A stretch of 64,000 nucleotides of DNA from Alcanivorax sp. DG881 (GTDB taxonomy: Bacteria; Pseudomonadota; Gammaproteobacteria; Pseudomonadales; Alcanivoracaceae): the NCBI RefSeq assembly GCF_000155615.1, contig NZ_DS989915.1:510979-574978 (forward strand), written 5' to 3'. Under the pieces are notes generated by a model that was given only the letters and a program-made list of their open reading frames with translations, made no database searches and was not told where the DNA came from. This document shows, piece after piece, positions 8,864 through 17,907 of the stretch (its first letter is position 1; each line of letters begins with the position of its first letter). A program made the translations under genes and the position numbers.

Positions 8864-9491
8864 TCGCCCCTACTCCACCAGCGCATTCCGTGACGCCGCC
8901 CGCGCCCTGGCCGCCACCGGGCAACGCATTTATGCCAATGGCTGGTCCCCGGCCACCAGCAGTAATTACTCCCAGCGCCTGAATTCGGACTTTGCCGCCG
9001 TGACTCAATCCGGCAAGGACAAGGGCCTGCTCCGCGAAACCGACATCATGGCCGTAGACATGGATGGCCAGCCGGCTTCTGCCGGCAAACCCTCGGCCGA
9101 AACCCTGTTGCATGCCCAGCTTTACCGCTTTGATGCCAACATTCAGGCGGTACTGCATACACACAGCCACGCCACCACGGTGCTGACCATGCACTGGCCC
9201 GCCAACAGCATTACGCTGGAAGGCTATGAGCTGCTCAAGGCCCTGGAAGGCATTACTACCCATGACAGCCGGCTTACCATTCCCGTCTTTGAGAACACCC
9301 AGGATATCGCCGCCCTTGCCGCCCAGGTGGACAAGGAAATGCGCGCCGGTCATATCAGCCATGCCTATCTAATTCGTGGTCATGGCCTGTACACCTGGGC
9401 GCAGGACCTGCCGGCCTGCTACCGTCAACTGGAAGCACTGGAAACCCTGCTGGCCATTGAGCTGGAGTGCCGTCGCCTGCGAGGATGCTGA
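8856..9491 (+). CDS. mtnB: methylthioribulose-1-phosphate dehydratase
   Basis: Second enzyme of the salvage pathway: dehydrates methylthioribulose-1-phosphate to the diketone phosphate. It is a class II aldolase-like fold of 211 residues. Zinc ligands are visible in VLHTHSHATTVL and in YLIRGHGLYTWA; the substrate region GWSPATSSNYSQRL is near the N terminus. The start lies 8 bases inside the end of mtnA, with AAGGA upstream, so it is translationally coupled. Confidence 0.95.
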   Translation: MTDRPYSTSAFRDAARALAATGQRIYANGWSPATSSNYSQRLNSDFAAVTQSGKDKGLLRETDIMAVDMDGQPASAGKPSAETLLHAQLYRFDANIQAVLHTHSHATTVLTMHWPANSITLEGYELLKALEGITTHDSRLTIPVFENTQDIAALAAQVDKEMRAGHISHAYLIRGHGLYTWAQDLPACYRQLEALETLLAIELECRRLRGC

Positions 9492-9552
9492 CGCACCCGG
9501 CAAGACGACCAGACAGAGCGCGCAAAGAGAGAACTGATAAAGAGGTGTCGCC

Positions 9553-10098
9553 ATGCACAGCGAACTGAAAGTCTTTTCCGACCAGGCACCTGAGGTGCTG
9601 GAACAACACCACACCGACAAGGCGGCCATGGCCCGGGTGCTGGCCAGCGCCGGGGTCCGCTACGAACAATGGCAAGCCAACCAGCCGTTATCCGAAAGCC
9701 CCCAGCAGGATGAAGTGATTCAAGCGTATCAGGCAGACATTGACCGACTGATCGCCGATGAAGGCTACCAGACCGTGGATGTGGTCAGCATGGTTCCGGA
9801 CCACCCGGACAAAGCCGCCTTCCGGCAAAAGTTTCTGGAAGAACACCAGCACAGCGAAGACGAAGTACGCTTTTTCGTGGAAGGCCAAGGGCTGTTCACC
9901 CTGCATATCAATGGCAAGGTCTACGAAGTGCTGTGCACCAAAGGTGACCTGATCAGCGTCCCCGCCAACACTCCGCACTGGTTCGATATGGGCCCGGCCC
10001 CCCGTTTTGTAGCCATTCGCCTGTTCAATAACCCGGACGGCTGGGTGGCCAACTTTACCGGCAGCGATATTGCACAGCGCTTCAACCGGCTGGGCTGA
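9553..10098 (+). CDS. mtnD: acireductone dioxygenase
   Basis: Oxidises the acireductone intermediate to 2-keto-4-methylthiobutyrate and formate (Fe form), or to an off-pathway product when loaded with Ni (family knowledge). It is a 181-residue cupin. The metal ligands are visible as His98, His100 and Glu104 in EEHQHSEDEVRFF and His142 in NTPHWFD, matching the spacing of the Klebsiella enzyme. A GAGGTG ribosome site precedes the ATG. It lies before mtnC in the operon although MtnD acts after MtnC. Confidence 0.96.
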   Translation: MHSELKVFSDQAPEVLEQHHTDKAAMARVLASAGVRYEQWQANQPLSESPQQDEVIQAYQADIDRLIADEGYQTVDVVSMVPDHPDKAAFRQKFLEEHQHSEDEVRFFVEGQGLFTLHINGKVYEVLCTKGDLISVPANTPHWFDMGPAPRFVAIRLFNNPDGWVANFTGSDIAQRFNRLG

Positions 10099-10130
10099 CG
10101 CAAACCACCGCTTATACAGCCAAATCCTTA

Positions 10131-10152
10131 GCGTGCAGGCACGCTCCCACAG
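10131..10152. repeat. short palindrome with TCCCACAG tail, copy 2
   Basis: GCGTGC-AG-GCACGC followed by TCCCACAG, in the 68-bp gap between mtnD and mtnC. It has the same design as the element at 1524-1548 with compensating changes in the arms. In an mRNA it would form a hairpin just before the mtnC ribosome site. Confidence 0.5.
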
Positions 10153-10166
10153 CAGGCTCGACATCC

Positions 10167-10847
10167 ATGATCAACGCCATCATCACTGATATCGAAGGCA
10201 CCACCAGCAGCATTGCGTTTGTGAAAGACGTGCTGTTCCCCTATGCCGCCCAACAGTTCCCCGCCTTTCTCCATGCCCACTGGGACGATCCATCGGTACA
10301 GGAACAGCTTCAGGCCGCCGCAGCCGAGGCCGGCGAACCCCTGGACACCCCGGCGCAAGCCAGCGACTTGTTCCGCCGCTGGATAGAAGAAGACCGCAAA
10401 GCCACACCCTTAAAAGCCCTGCAGGGCATGATCTGGAAAGCAGGTTACGAAAACGGCGATTACACCGCCCACATGTATCCCGACACCGCCCCTGCCCTTC
10501 GGCAGTGGCACGACAGCGGGCTGGCCTTGTACGTGTATTCCTCCGGATCTGTCGCCGCCCAGAAACTGTTCTTCGGATACAGCGATGCCGGGGATCTCAC
10601 CGGCCTGTTATCCGGCTATTTCGATACCACCACCGGGCCCAAACAGTCCGCAGACAGTTATCGGAAGATCCAGCAGGCCATTGGCCATCCTGCCAACACC
10701 CTGCTGTTTTTATCGGATATCGAAGCAGAACTGGATGCCGCAGCTGAAGCAGGGTTGCACACCTGCCTGCTGGACCGTGAACAGTCCGGGCTGGAAAGTC
10801 GCCACCCGGTGGTCAGTGATTTCAACCACATCAACTTCCCGGACTAG
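10167..10847 (+). CDS. mtnC: enolase-phosphatase E1
   Basis: Bifunctional HAD enzyme that enolises and dephosphorylates the diketone phosphate to acireductone. 226 residues. The HAD motif I is TDIEGTTSSIAFVKDVLFPY with Asp8 and Glu10. Motif II is YVYSSGSVAAQKLFFGYS and motif IV is LFLSDIEAELDAA. It closes the mtnA-mtnB-mtnD-mtnC cluster. No mtnK kinase or aminotransferase is present here, so entry is probably through an MTA phosphorylase encoded elsewhere. Confidence 0.95.
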   Translation: MINAIITDIEGTTSSIAFVKDVLFPYAAQQFPAFLHAHWDDPSVQEQLQAAAAEAGEPLDTPAQASDLFRRWIEEDRKATPLKALQGMIWKAGYENGDYTAHMYPDTAPALRQWHDSGLALYVYSSGSVAAQKLFFGYSDAGDLTGLLSGYFDTTTGPKQSADSYRKIQQAIGHPANTLLFLSDIEAELDAAAEAGLHTCLLDREQSGLESRHPVVSDFNHINFPD

Positions 10848-10869
10848 GGCGTGTTAACAGGCCCTAACA

Positions 10870-12036
10870 TCAGGTCAAGGGTTGCTGGCAACGCCACACC
10901 ACAAACTTGGCGTTGCTGCCCAATACCGTCACCGACCCGAACCGGCGCGACAACACCTTGTGATACCCCAGATGCCGATTACCGATAACCCGTAATTCAC
11001 CGTCCGGAGCCAGGGCCCGTGCCGCCTGATTAAACAATCGCCGGGCCACATGATCACCGACCACGTGCCCGTCATGAAAAGGCGGATTCAACAGAATGCA
11101 GTCGAACTCTCTCTCCAGCCCCACCAAACCATCACCATGGTGAAAGTGGCACTGGCGATTGGGAAAGTAGCGCGACACATTGTCACGGGCGCTTTCCAGA
11201 GCCAGCCAGGATTCATCACAAAACGTCATCTCAGCGCCGGGGCTGGCCTGCAATGCAGCCAGGCCGATCACCCCGTTGCCGCACCCCAGGTCCAGCACAC
11301 GGGAGCCTGCCGGCAACGACTGTGGCAGATGATCCAGGAAGAAGCGCGCACCAATATCCAGCTGTTGCTGGGCGAACACGCCGGCATGCACGGTTAATTG
11401 CCAGTCACCTACTTTCACCTTGCTGGGGAAATCGGTGTCAGCCAGAACCTGCCCCGGGGTCTGTGCACTGAACAAGCGGGCTTTCTTCCAGCCGTACTCG
11501 GCACGACCGTTACCCAGATAACGTTGCAGCAATGGCACCAACTGCCGGGGCAAATGTTTATCCATGCCTGCCAACCACACGGGTACCCCCTGTGGAAGAT
11601 GCTGGCTCAGCCAGTGCAGCTGCCACTCCAGCAGCGCAACAGACTTGGGGACACGCATAATCACCTGGTCCGGTGCCTGCCCCGGCGGATCGAAGGGCCA
11701 CAGAAACGGCAATACCAGTGTCAGGCCGTTATCCTCGGCATTGGCCAGAGTGGCAGCCTGGGCCATAAAGGAATCACCACTGCTTTGCACCGCTGCACAC
11801 CCCGCCGGGGCTGCTTGCTGCAACGCCAGAGCCAGTGCGCCCTGCTGATCATTCAGCACCAGCGTCCTTGCGCCGGCCTTTGCGGTTTCATCTGCTTCCG
11901 ATACAGGCAGGCCGCGTTCTGCCAACGTGTTGAGCAGGTACAGGTCCGCATTGTCCCAGGCCTGTAAGGTCTCATTGCGCCGGCGTGGCCAGCGCTGCAA
12001 TGCAAGCTGGCCCCAGGGGTGAAGGAAAGGTGTCAT
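10870..12036 (-). CDS. rlmG: 23S rRNA (guanine(1835)-N(2))-methyltransferase
   Basis: Methylates G1835 (E. coli numbering) of 23S rRNA. 388 residues from the ATG at 12036, which has AGGAC about 6 bases upstream; the frame runs 30 codons further but E. coli RlmG (378 residues) supports the shorter form. An inactive N-terminal methyltransferase-like half is followed by the catalytic half: DIGARFFLDHLP, the SAM site VLDLGCGNGVIGLAAL and the base-flipping motif LLNPPFHDGH. It ends with SNAKFVVWRCQ, as in E. coli RlmG. It converges on mtnC with a 22-bp gap. Confidence 0.92.
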   Translation of the reverse strand: MTPFLHPWGQLALQRWPRRRNETLQAWDNADLYLLNTLAERGLPVSEADETAKAGARTLVLNDQQGALALALQQAAPAGCAAVQSSGDSFMAQAATLANAEDNGLTLVLPFLWPFDPPGQAPDQVIMRVPKSVALLEWQLHWLSQHLPQGVPVWLAGMDKHLPRQLVPLLQRYLGNGRAEYGWKKARLFSAQTPGQVLADTDFPSKVKVGDWQLTVHAGVFAQQQLDIGARFFLDHLPQSLPAGSRVLDLGCGNGVIGLAALQASPGAEMTFCDESWLALESARDNVSRYFPNRQCHFHHGDGLVGLEREFDCILLNPPFHDGHVVGDHVARRLFNQAARALAPDGELRVIGNRHLGYHKVLSRRFGSVTVLGSNAKFVVWRCQQPLT

Positions 12037-12190
12037 TCGGGTCCTGCCATCGAGAAATACATGGGTGAAATACCTGCGGGCGCGCATTTTGCCCGCTGAT
12101 TGCCGGATTGGCCAGAAACTGCGCAACCACGCGTGCCCGCCGCATTTAGGTATGGCATTTTCTGAATTGGCTGCTAGAATGCGCAGCCAT

Positions 12191-12267
12191 CGGAGTATAG
12201 CTCAGCTTGGTAGAGTACTACGTTCGGGACGTAGGGGTCGCAGGTTCGAATCCTGCTACTCCGACCA
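12191..12267 (+). tRNA. tRNA-Pro(CGG)
   Basis: 77 bases with an encoded CCA. The acceptor arms CGGAGTA / TACTCCG pair fully. The anticodon stem CTACG/CGTAG holds the loop TTCGGGA, anticodon CGG. The T arm is GCAGG-TTCGAAT-CCTGC. A possible -10 box, TAGAAT (12175-12180), lies just upstream with a GC-rich discriminator. A strong terminator follows at 12295-12321, so it is a single-gene unit. Confidence 0.97.
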
Positions 12268-12294
12268 GATAAGCCCCTGGAATAAGGGGGCAGC

Positions 12295-12321
12295 AAAAAG
12301 GCCGCGAAAGCGGCCTTTTTC
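12295..12321 (+). terminator. rho-independent terminator after tRNA-Pro
   Basis: Stem AAAAAGGCCGC / GCGGCCTTTTT closed by a GAAA tetraloop. It also faces the minus-strand PEBP-like gene. Confidence 0.9.
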
Positions 12322-12386
12322 GTTTCTGAACCATGCAAGGCGAAACCGGTAAAACCTCATACCGCCCCGCTCATTAATCCGGCATG

Positions 12387-13019
12387 TCACCCTTCAGCCA
12401 AACGCGGATTCAGCGTATAGCTAACCGTCAGGCTGGCTTGAGCCAGTGAATGTGACTTGATCTGTTCAGCCAGTGCCGCGCCGCTTAGATCCTTCCCTTC
12501 TGGCAGGGTTTCCACATCCAGTGCATAGACCGTAAAGACATAGCGGTGCACGGTGCTGTCATTCCACGGTGGACAAGGGCCGTCGTAACCGAAGTACTGG
12601 CCTTCCATGTCTGCGTCGCCCGCAAACCAGCCGGTGTAGTCATTAAGCCCATGGCGCTGCCCGTCCGGCGCCGCCGGGCCGCGTTTGCCTTTCGGGGTGA
12701 CGCTGTCGCAATGGCTGCCTTCGCGAATTTCACTCTGGTCCGCAGGAATGTTGAACAAGGTCCAGTGATAAAAATCGACTCGCGGCAGGCTGGCCGGCAC
12801 TTCCCGATCTTCCTGGTTCACATCATCGGCCGCGCTGGGCGCGTCCGGGTCCAGGCACACCACCGCAAAGGAGCGGGTTCCTTCCGGGGCCCCCTTCCAG
12901 GCCAGATGCGGATTGATATTGCTCGACAGGGATACGTGGGTGCCCGGGTCGATCACCGCAAAAGCAAATTTTTCCGGAATCGGTGCCTGGTCGGTGAGGC
13001 TGTTGCTAAGTAACTGCAT
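12387..13019 (-). CDS. YbhB/YbcL-type phosphatidylethanolamine-binding-like protein
   Basis: Bacterial member of the PEBP / Raf-kinase-inhibitor-like family, with no established bacterial function. 210 residues from the ATG at 13019, chosen because AAGGAGAG lies 7 bases upstream; an open frame continues 15 codons further. Ligand-site motifs are visible: VVCLDPDAPSAADD, YHWTLFNIPAD, and GYDGPCPPWNDSTVHRYVF. There is no signal peptide, so it is probably cytosolic. Confidence 0.88.
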   Translation of the reverse strand: MQLLSNSLTDQAPIPEKFAFAVIDPGTHVSLSSNINPHLAWKGAPEGTRSFAVVCLDPDAPSAADDVNQEDREVPASLPRVDFYHWTLFNIPADQSEIREGSHCDSVTPKGKRGPAAPDGQRHGLNDYTGWFAGDADMEGQYFGYDGPCPPWNDSTVHRYVFTVYALDVETLPEGKDLSGAALAEQIKSHSLAQASLTVSYTLNPRLAEG

Positions 13020-13130
13020 CGGTAAGCTCTCCTTGTTGCACTGCATGCATACTCTATCAGGCATGCGGGTAATAACGGGGAATTCAAGTTGCTGGATGCC
13101 GAACGCATAGCACCCCAGGCCATTAACCGG

Positions 13131-13646
13131 CTAATCACCCGCCAGCAGGGGAAACTGCGCCAGTGGCTCATAACTCGGAAACGGCTCGCCCAGCTCACTG
13201 CGGTACAGCACCAATGTATTCACGGGTAGCACCCAGTCGCCAATGGCCTTGAAAGGCGTCTGCGTCAGTCCCGGTTTGGCCAATGTAATATGGGGGCGAA
13301 ACGGCCGCTCCTCCGGCGAGAAACCGTACCCCTGAAGACACAACCAAAGATCATGGTGTAGCTGCTTGAGCGCCGGGCACGCGGCACCAGTCAGCGCCAT
13401 AAAAGGGCCCTGTTCCTGGGGAAACGGTTCACAACGGTTCAGTAGCTGCTGAAACGGCGGGTTCTCGCCAGCGAGCTCTGTCAGCGAGCCATGCAGCTGG
13501 CTCAAGGCCGATTGGGTCTGCTCCCCCAGGAACGCCAGTGTCAGGTGCAGGTTAGCTATGGGGGTCGCCCGGCCCATGCTGTGGGACAATGTCACACACT
13601 GGTCTGCCAGTGCGTCAGTGACCGGAATCCCGATAAAACAGCGCAT
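13131..13646 (-). CDS. thpR: RNA 2',3'-cyclic phosphodiesterase
   Basis: 2H phosphoesterase family (LigT/ThpR), hydrolysing 2',3'-cyclic phosphates at RNA ends in vitro. 171 residues from the ATG at 13646, where the family's MRCFIGIPV begins; an AGAGGA site lies just upstream. Both catalytic HxTx motifs are present: HLTLAFLG near residue 35 and HITLAKPG near residue 120. It is on the same strand as the PEBP-like gene, with a 111-bp gap. Confidence 0.9.
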   Translation of the reverse strand: MRCFIGIPVTDALADQCVTLSHSMGRATPIANLHLTLAFLGEQTQSALSQLHGSLTELAGENPPFQQLLNRCEPFPQEQGPFMALTGAACPALKQLHHDLWLCLQGYGFSPEERPFRPHITLAKPGLTQTPFKAIGDWVLPVNTLVLYRSELGEPFPSYEPLAQFPLLAGD

Positions 13647-13871
13647 GTGTCCTCTTCGACCTCCCACCTGATGGCATGGCGTCCCGACAGGGACAGCGGT
13701 AGAATGCCGCCCCGGCTGACCGGAACCCTGAATGTATTCTGATTAGAGCCTGACATCCTAGGCTATCAGCTCGGTTACGATGCGAACATGACAACAGACA
13801 CGCTCTGCGTGCCGAACAGTCTGGCCGTTTTCCCTGCAGCCCCTTCAACCTTCACCCGCGGACACCGCCCA

Positions 13872-14717
13872 ATGAAAGATCAACCACTAAAGGGTGCCTT
13901 GCTGCTGATACTCGGGGAAGGCCTGCTGGCGGTGATGGCTGCCATGATCAAACACCTGTCTGATCACCTCGACACCGAGGTCATCGTGTTTGCCCGTAAC
14001 CTTTTCGGACTGATGTTCCTGCTGCCCATTATCGCCACTCGCGGCGGCTTTGGGCAGCTGCGAACCCGCTTTGTGCATCTGCACCTGATCCGTGCTTTCA
14101 CCGGCGTCAGTGCCATGTTTTGTTTCTTTTACGCCATTGGGCATATTGCCCTGGCAGAGGCGGTACTGGTCAAAATGACGGTGCCGTTTTTCCTGCCGGT
14201 CATCGCCTGGTTATGGCTCAGTGAACGGATTGGATTACATACCTGGCTGGCCATCATCGCCGGCTTTATCGGCGTTGCCATCATTATGCGCGCCGGGCAG
14301 GGTCACATTGACCCGGTCATGTGGGTGGCCCTGGCCGGCGCGGCCATCATGAGCATTGCCAAAGTCAGCATCCGGCGCATGGCGGTTTCCGAGCCCGCCC
14401 AGCGTGTGGTGTTCTACTTTGCACTCTTTGCCACGCTGTTTTCGTCTCTCCCTTTGCTGTGGGCCACCACCCTGCCTGCGGGTACCGATTACCTCTGGCT
14501 TATCGCCATCGGCCTGGTGGCCACAGGCGGACAATACGCCATGACCACCGCCTACCAGATTGCCCGGCCCGGCCAGGTCGGTGTCTATAATTACTCCTCC
14601 GTGATCTGGGCGGCACTGCTTGGCTGGATGTTCTGGGGAGAAACCCTGGTGCTAACGACCGTTCTCGGCACCCTGTTGATCGTGGCCGCCGGCATCTGGA
14701 ATCTCAAGTCCCGTTAG
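13872..14717 (+). CDS. DMT-superfamily (EamA) transporter
   Basis: Inner-membrane protein of the drug/metabolite transporter superfamily with about ten hydrophobic segments in two five-helix EamA repeats. 281 residues from the ATG at 13872 (MKDQPLKGALLLILGEGLLA). The frame opens at 13788, but the extra 28 residues are not membrane-like. The first repeat has HLIRAFTGVSAMFCFFYAIG; the second ends with YNYSSVIWAALLGWMFWGE, typical of the family. The substrate cannot be predicted. Confidence 0.85.
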   Translation: MKDQPLKGALLLILGEGLLAVMAAMIKHLSDHLDTEVIVFARNLFGLMFLLPIIATRGGFGQLRTRFVHLHLIRAFTGVSAMFCFFYAIGHIALAEAVLVKMTVPFFLPVIAWLWLSERIGLHTWLAIIAGFIGVAIIMRAGQGHIDPVMWVALAGAAIMSIAKVSIRRMAVSEPAQRVVFYFALFATLFSSLPLLWATTLPAGTDYLWLIAIGLVATGGQYAMTTAYQIARPGQVGVYNYSSVIWAALLGWMFWGETLVLTTVLGTLLIVAAGIWNLKSR

Positions 14718-14877
14718 GAAACCCGTTCAGATTAGAAAAATGGCCCGTTCAGAAGGCTATTTTCGCTGTATATCCCCTATGCTTGGCCCAGCTTGGGCAA
14801 GGCAATCTCTTTTTCGCTTCCCCCATGGGGAAACGAGAAGTGCCTTGAAGGTGACGCCATACAACGGAGAGTTCGGC

Positions 14878-15837
14878 ATGCAACCGAAACACCTTTTTCT
14901 TTTTATTCTGTGTACTGTCTTTTTGAATGGCTGCGAAGACGCAGCACGCTGGGCCTATGACAATGGCCTGAGCATGGAAAAAAGCCGCGCCGGGCTGGAA
15001 GACCAGACCCTGACCACGGCCGACGGCATCGAATGGCACCTTCTTGTCAGTGAACCCCAAAATGAAGAGTCCACCGACCCAAAAGAAACCGTGTTACTGA
15101 TTCATGGGTTCAGCGCTGACTCCAGTAACTGGATTCGTTTCGCCAATGAGCTCGAGGGCGATTTCGTTTTTGTGGTGCCAGACCTGCCCGGCCACGGACA
15201 AACCACCCGCACACTGAATCTGGATTACACCATGGCAGCCCAGGCTTCCCGCCTGCTAACACTGATGGACGCGCTCGACATTCAGCAATTCCATGTGGCG
15301 GGCAACTCCATGGGCGGCGCCATTTCCCTGGCTATCGCGCAACAGGCGCCAGAGCGAGTGCTTTCCATGGGCCTGGTGGACTCTGCCGGGCTGACTCGCC
15401 AGACCAAGGAATTCAAAAATGTTCTCGCCAAGAGTGAGAGCAACCCGCTGATTCCGCACAAGGCTGAACAATTCCAGACCACATTGAAGTGGGCCATGGA
15501 AGAACCGCCTTACATGCCCGGATTTTTTATCGACATCATGGGGCAAAAGAAAGCGGAGAACGCAGATGTGGCTGAAAAAGTATGGGGGGATCTGATGGAC
15601 GATCCGGGTATGGAGCTCGAAGACAAGAATGTGCTGCCCACTATTCAAACACCGACCCTGGTACTCTGGGGGCGCGAAGATCGCTTGCTTGGCGTGGATA
15701 ATGTAGCTGCTTTTCTTGAGGAATTACCACAATCCCGCGCGGTGATTCTTGACGGCATTGGCCATGTCCCCATGGCTGAAGCACCCGGCAAAAGCGCCGA
15801 TGCCTTCCGTGCCTTCTGGCGCGAAGCGCGGCCCTGA
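14878..15837 (+). CDS. alpha/beta hydrolase lipoprotein
   Basis: 319-residue hydrolase, probably an esterase or monoacylglycerol-type lipase. The N terminus MQPKHLFLFILCTVFLNGC is a lipoprotein signal with lipobox LNGC, so it is likely membrane-anchored. The fold is clear: oxyanion segment LLIHGFSADSSNW, nucleophile GNSMGG (Ser144), acid in GREDRL (Asp268) and catalytic His in GIGHVPM (His296). The start was chosen by the lipoprotein signal and a GGAGAG site; the frame is open 46 codons further upstream. The natural substrate is unknown. Confidence 0.87.
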   Translation: MQPKHLFLFILCTVFLNGCEDAARWAYDNGLSMEKSRAGLEDQTLTTADGIEWHLLVSEPQNEESTDPKETVLLIHGFSADSSNWIRFANELEGDFVFVVPDLPGHGQTTRTLNLDYTMAAQASRLLTLMDALDIQQFHVAGNSMGGAISLAIAQQAPERVLSMGLVDSAGLTRQTKEFKNVLAKSESNPLIPHKAEQFQTTLKWAMEEPPYMPGFFIDIMGQKKAENADVAEKVWGDLMDDPGMELEDKNVLPTIQTPTLVLWGREDRLLGVDNVAAFLEELPQSRAVILDGIGHVPMAEAPGKSADAFRAFWREARP

Positions 15838-15862
15838 AACACTGCTGCCCCCACAAATCTGA

Positions 15863-17107
15863 TCAACCTCCGCCGGCGCGCTGCTCCGGCGGAGTCCAGT
15901 CAAACGGCACCTGATAACTCATCAGAAAACCACCCAGCGTAATCAGCACCCGGGAAATGCCAATATAGGAATCGGGGATACTGATACGCTCTTCCCGAAA
16001 GCGGCTCATCAATTCCCCCATGGCGCCTATCGGTCCCTGCTCATTGAGACGATCGGTCAGAACATAGAGCGCCAGCTCCTTCAGGGTTTCCGGGCTGCCC
16101 CCCTTGAACCCGGCCTGCACGAAAAGCTCACCGATATCCACCGGCCCCTCAAACCCCATCAATCCATAGAGCAGGCGGGAGTAACGGCGTACCTCATCCG
16201 CCGTGAGCACACCTATGGCGCCATAATCCAGAATCACCACCTGCTCATCATCAGTCACCAGAAAATTGCCCGGATGCGGGTCGGCCTGGTAAACGCCAAA
16301 GCGAGTGACCTGCTGAAGATAGCTGGTCAACAACACGCCCAGCAGGTCCTGGGCTTTTTCAGGGTGGGTATCCAGGTAATTGCGCAGTCGCTGCCCGCCT
16401 TCCCAGCTGGTCACCAACACCGACTCACCGCATAAACCCTCGATGATATCCGGGATGCGAATGCGCTCGTGATGGGGCTGGCGGGAAAAACGCAACGTAT
16501 TCGCGGCTTCGTTGCGGAAATCCAGCTCCATGGCCGTCATGATCAGCAGCTGTTCAATGGCCTGCTGCAGGTCGAATTCACGAAAGGTGGGCGCCACCAG
16601 CGCCGCCACTGCCTGAAAGACTTTGGCATCCTGCTCAAAGACTTTCTTCACACCCGGCAAACGCACCTTGATGGCAACGTCACGGCCATCCTTGAGCTGT
16701 GCCCGGTGTACCTGAGCGATGGATGCCACTGCCACCGGCGCTTCCTCCAGCCAGGCAAACTGCTGGCGCCAGTCACTGCCCCAGGAACGCCGCAAGGTTT
16801 TCTCGATCAACGGGAAAGGAACAGGCTGGGCATCATTCTGCAGCTGCTGGAATGCTTCGATATATTCCAGCGGCAATACATCAGGTCGACAGCTGAAAAA
16901 TTGCGCCGCCTTGACCCAGAAAGCCCCATTGCGACGACACAGCGCGACCAGAATATCCGCCCCGCGACGATGGCAGGCGGCCCGGTCCCCGCTGCGTAGC
17001 CCCGACGCATACACCGCACCGATTCGGGCCACCGCAGCAACAGCACGAATATACCGCGAACGCCCGGCAGCCAGACCGCCCAGGCCCACGATGCCTTTTC
17101 TGATCAT
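15863..17107 (-). CDS. ABC1/AarF (UbiB-like) atypical kinase, divergent
   Basis: 414 residues of the ABC1/ADCK/UbiB family, atypical kinases or ATPases often tied to quinone synthesis or lipid handling. The N-terminal KxGQ motif is altered to WVKAAQFFSCRPDVLP (Gly to Ala). The nucleotide loop is VAVASIAQVHRA, followed by VAIKVRLPGV, the catalytic QADPHPGNFLV and ILDYGAIGVL (DYG in place of DFG). It lacks the C-terminal membrane helices of true UbiB. A second family member lies at 21756-23417. The two are only distantly alike, so this is probably not a recent duplication. Confidence 0.85.
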   Translation of the reverse strand: MIRKGIVGLGGLAAGRSRYIRAVAAVARIGAVYASGLRSGDRAACHRRGADILVALCRRNGAFWVKAAQFFSCRPDVLPLEYIEAFQQLQNDAQPVPFPLIEKTLRRSWGSDWRQQFAWLEEAPVAVASIAQVHRAQLKDGRDVAIKVRLPGVKKVFEQDAKVFQAVAALVAPTFREFDLQQAIEQLLIMTAMELDFRNEAANTLRFSRQPHHERIRIPDIIEGLCGESVLVTSWEGGQRLRNYLDTHPEKAQDLLGVLLTSYLQQVTRFGVYQADPHPGNFLVTDDEQVVILDYGAIGVLTADEVRRYSRLLYGLMGFEGPVDIGELFVQAGFKGGSPETLKELALYVLTDRLNEQGPIGAMGELMSRFREERISIPDSYIGISRVLITLGGFLMSYQVPFDWTPPEQRAGGG

Positions 17108-17217
17108 TCTGTTTTTGTCACTCGTATCGCCATTCCTGCATTATGCCTGTGATTTCATACTTGAATCACAGGGGGCTTGACCGTACTGTTCCCAAACTTT
17201 GCCGCTGGTGAGCGATT

Positions 17218-17853
17218 ATGTCAGGAACAGTTATACGTGCTGGAGAACCCCATACCATTCGCACTCGCGGCATTACCCTGCTGCGTTCCGGCCACAAGGA
17301 AGTCCGCCGGCTGAAACGGGCCAACCACACGCCATCAATTCACGGCAACAAGGTGTGGAATTCCAGTTACCTGATCATGGATCACCTGACCAAACGGAAG
17401 CTGTCCGCTGATGAGCATTTGATGGATATCGGCTGTGGCTGGGGGCCGCTGTCTATTTTCACGGCAAAACGCTTTGGCTGCCGGGTGACCGCGGTGGATG
17501 CGGACCCGGACGTGTACCCTTATCTGGATTTGCATGCCAGCATCAACAAGGTGGACGTGACACCGCTACAGGCCCGCTTCGAGAAGCTGACGCAGGCCCG
17601 GTTGGCGGATGTGGATATCGTCGCCGGTGCGGACATCTGCTTCTGGGATGAACTGACGCCCGTGCTCTATAACCTGATTCGCCGCAGCCTGCGCGCGGGC
17701 GTCAAACAGATCATCATTGCCGACCCCGGCCGCTCTCCCTTCTATGCACTGGCGGAAAAATGCGAAGCCGGCAAATTGAACAGCCGTGTGGTCGAACGCC
17801 GAACCCAAACCCCCAAGGCTTTGCGCGCAGATCTGTTAATCATCGACAATTGA
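17218..17853 (+). CDS. class I SAM-dependent methyltransferase
   Basis: 211 residues with the SAM-binding motif LMDIGCGWGPLSIFTAKRFG (about residues 68-87), the acidic ribose-binding end of strand 2 in VTAVDADPDVYPYL, and a motif IV-like IVAGADICFWDELTP. The ending with IIIADPGRSPFYALAEKCE recalls the METTL20 / ETFB lysine methyltransferase group, so a protein substrate is possible; this is inference. It is divergent from the ABC1 gene and sits 54 bp before asrA on the same strand. Confidence 0.8.
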   Translation: MSGTVIRAGEPHTIRTRGITLLRSGHKEVRRLKRANHTPSIHGNKVWNSSYLIMDHLTKRKLSADEHLMDIGCGWGPLSIFTAKRFGCRVTAVDADPDVYPYLDLHASINKVDVTPLQARFEKLTQARLADVDIVAGADICFWDELTPVLYNLIRRSLRAGVKQIIIADPGRSPFYALAEKCEAGKLNSRVVERRTQTPKALRADLLIIDN

Positions 17854-17907
17854 ATTTTCCGCCCTCGCCACCATGTTCTTTCCACGGACCATGGAAGTGA
17901 CAGGATT

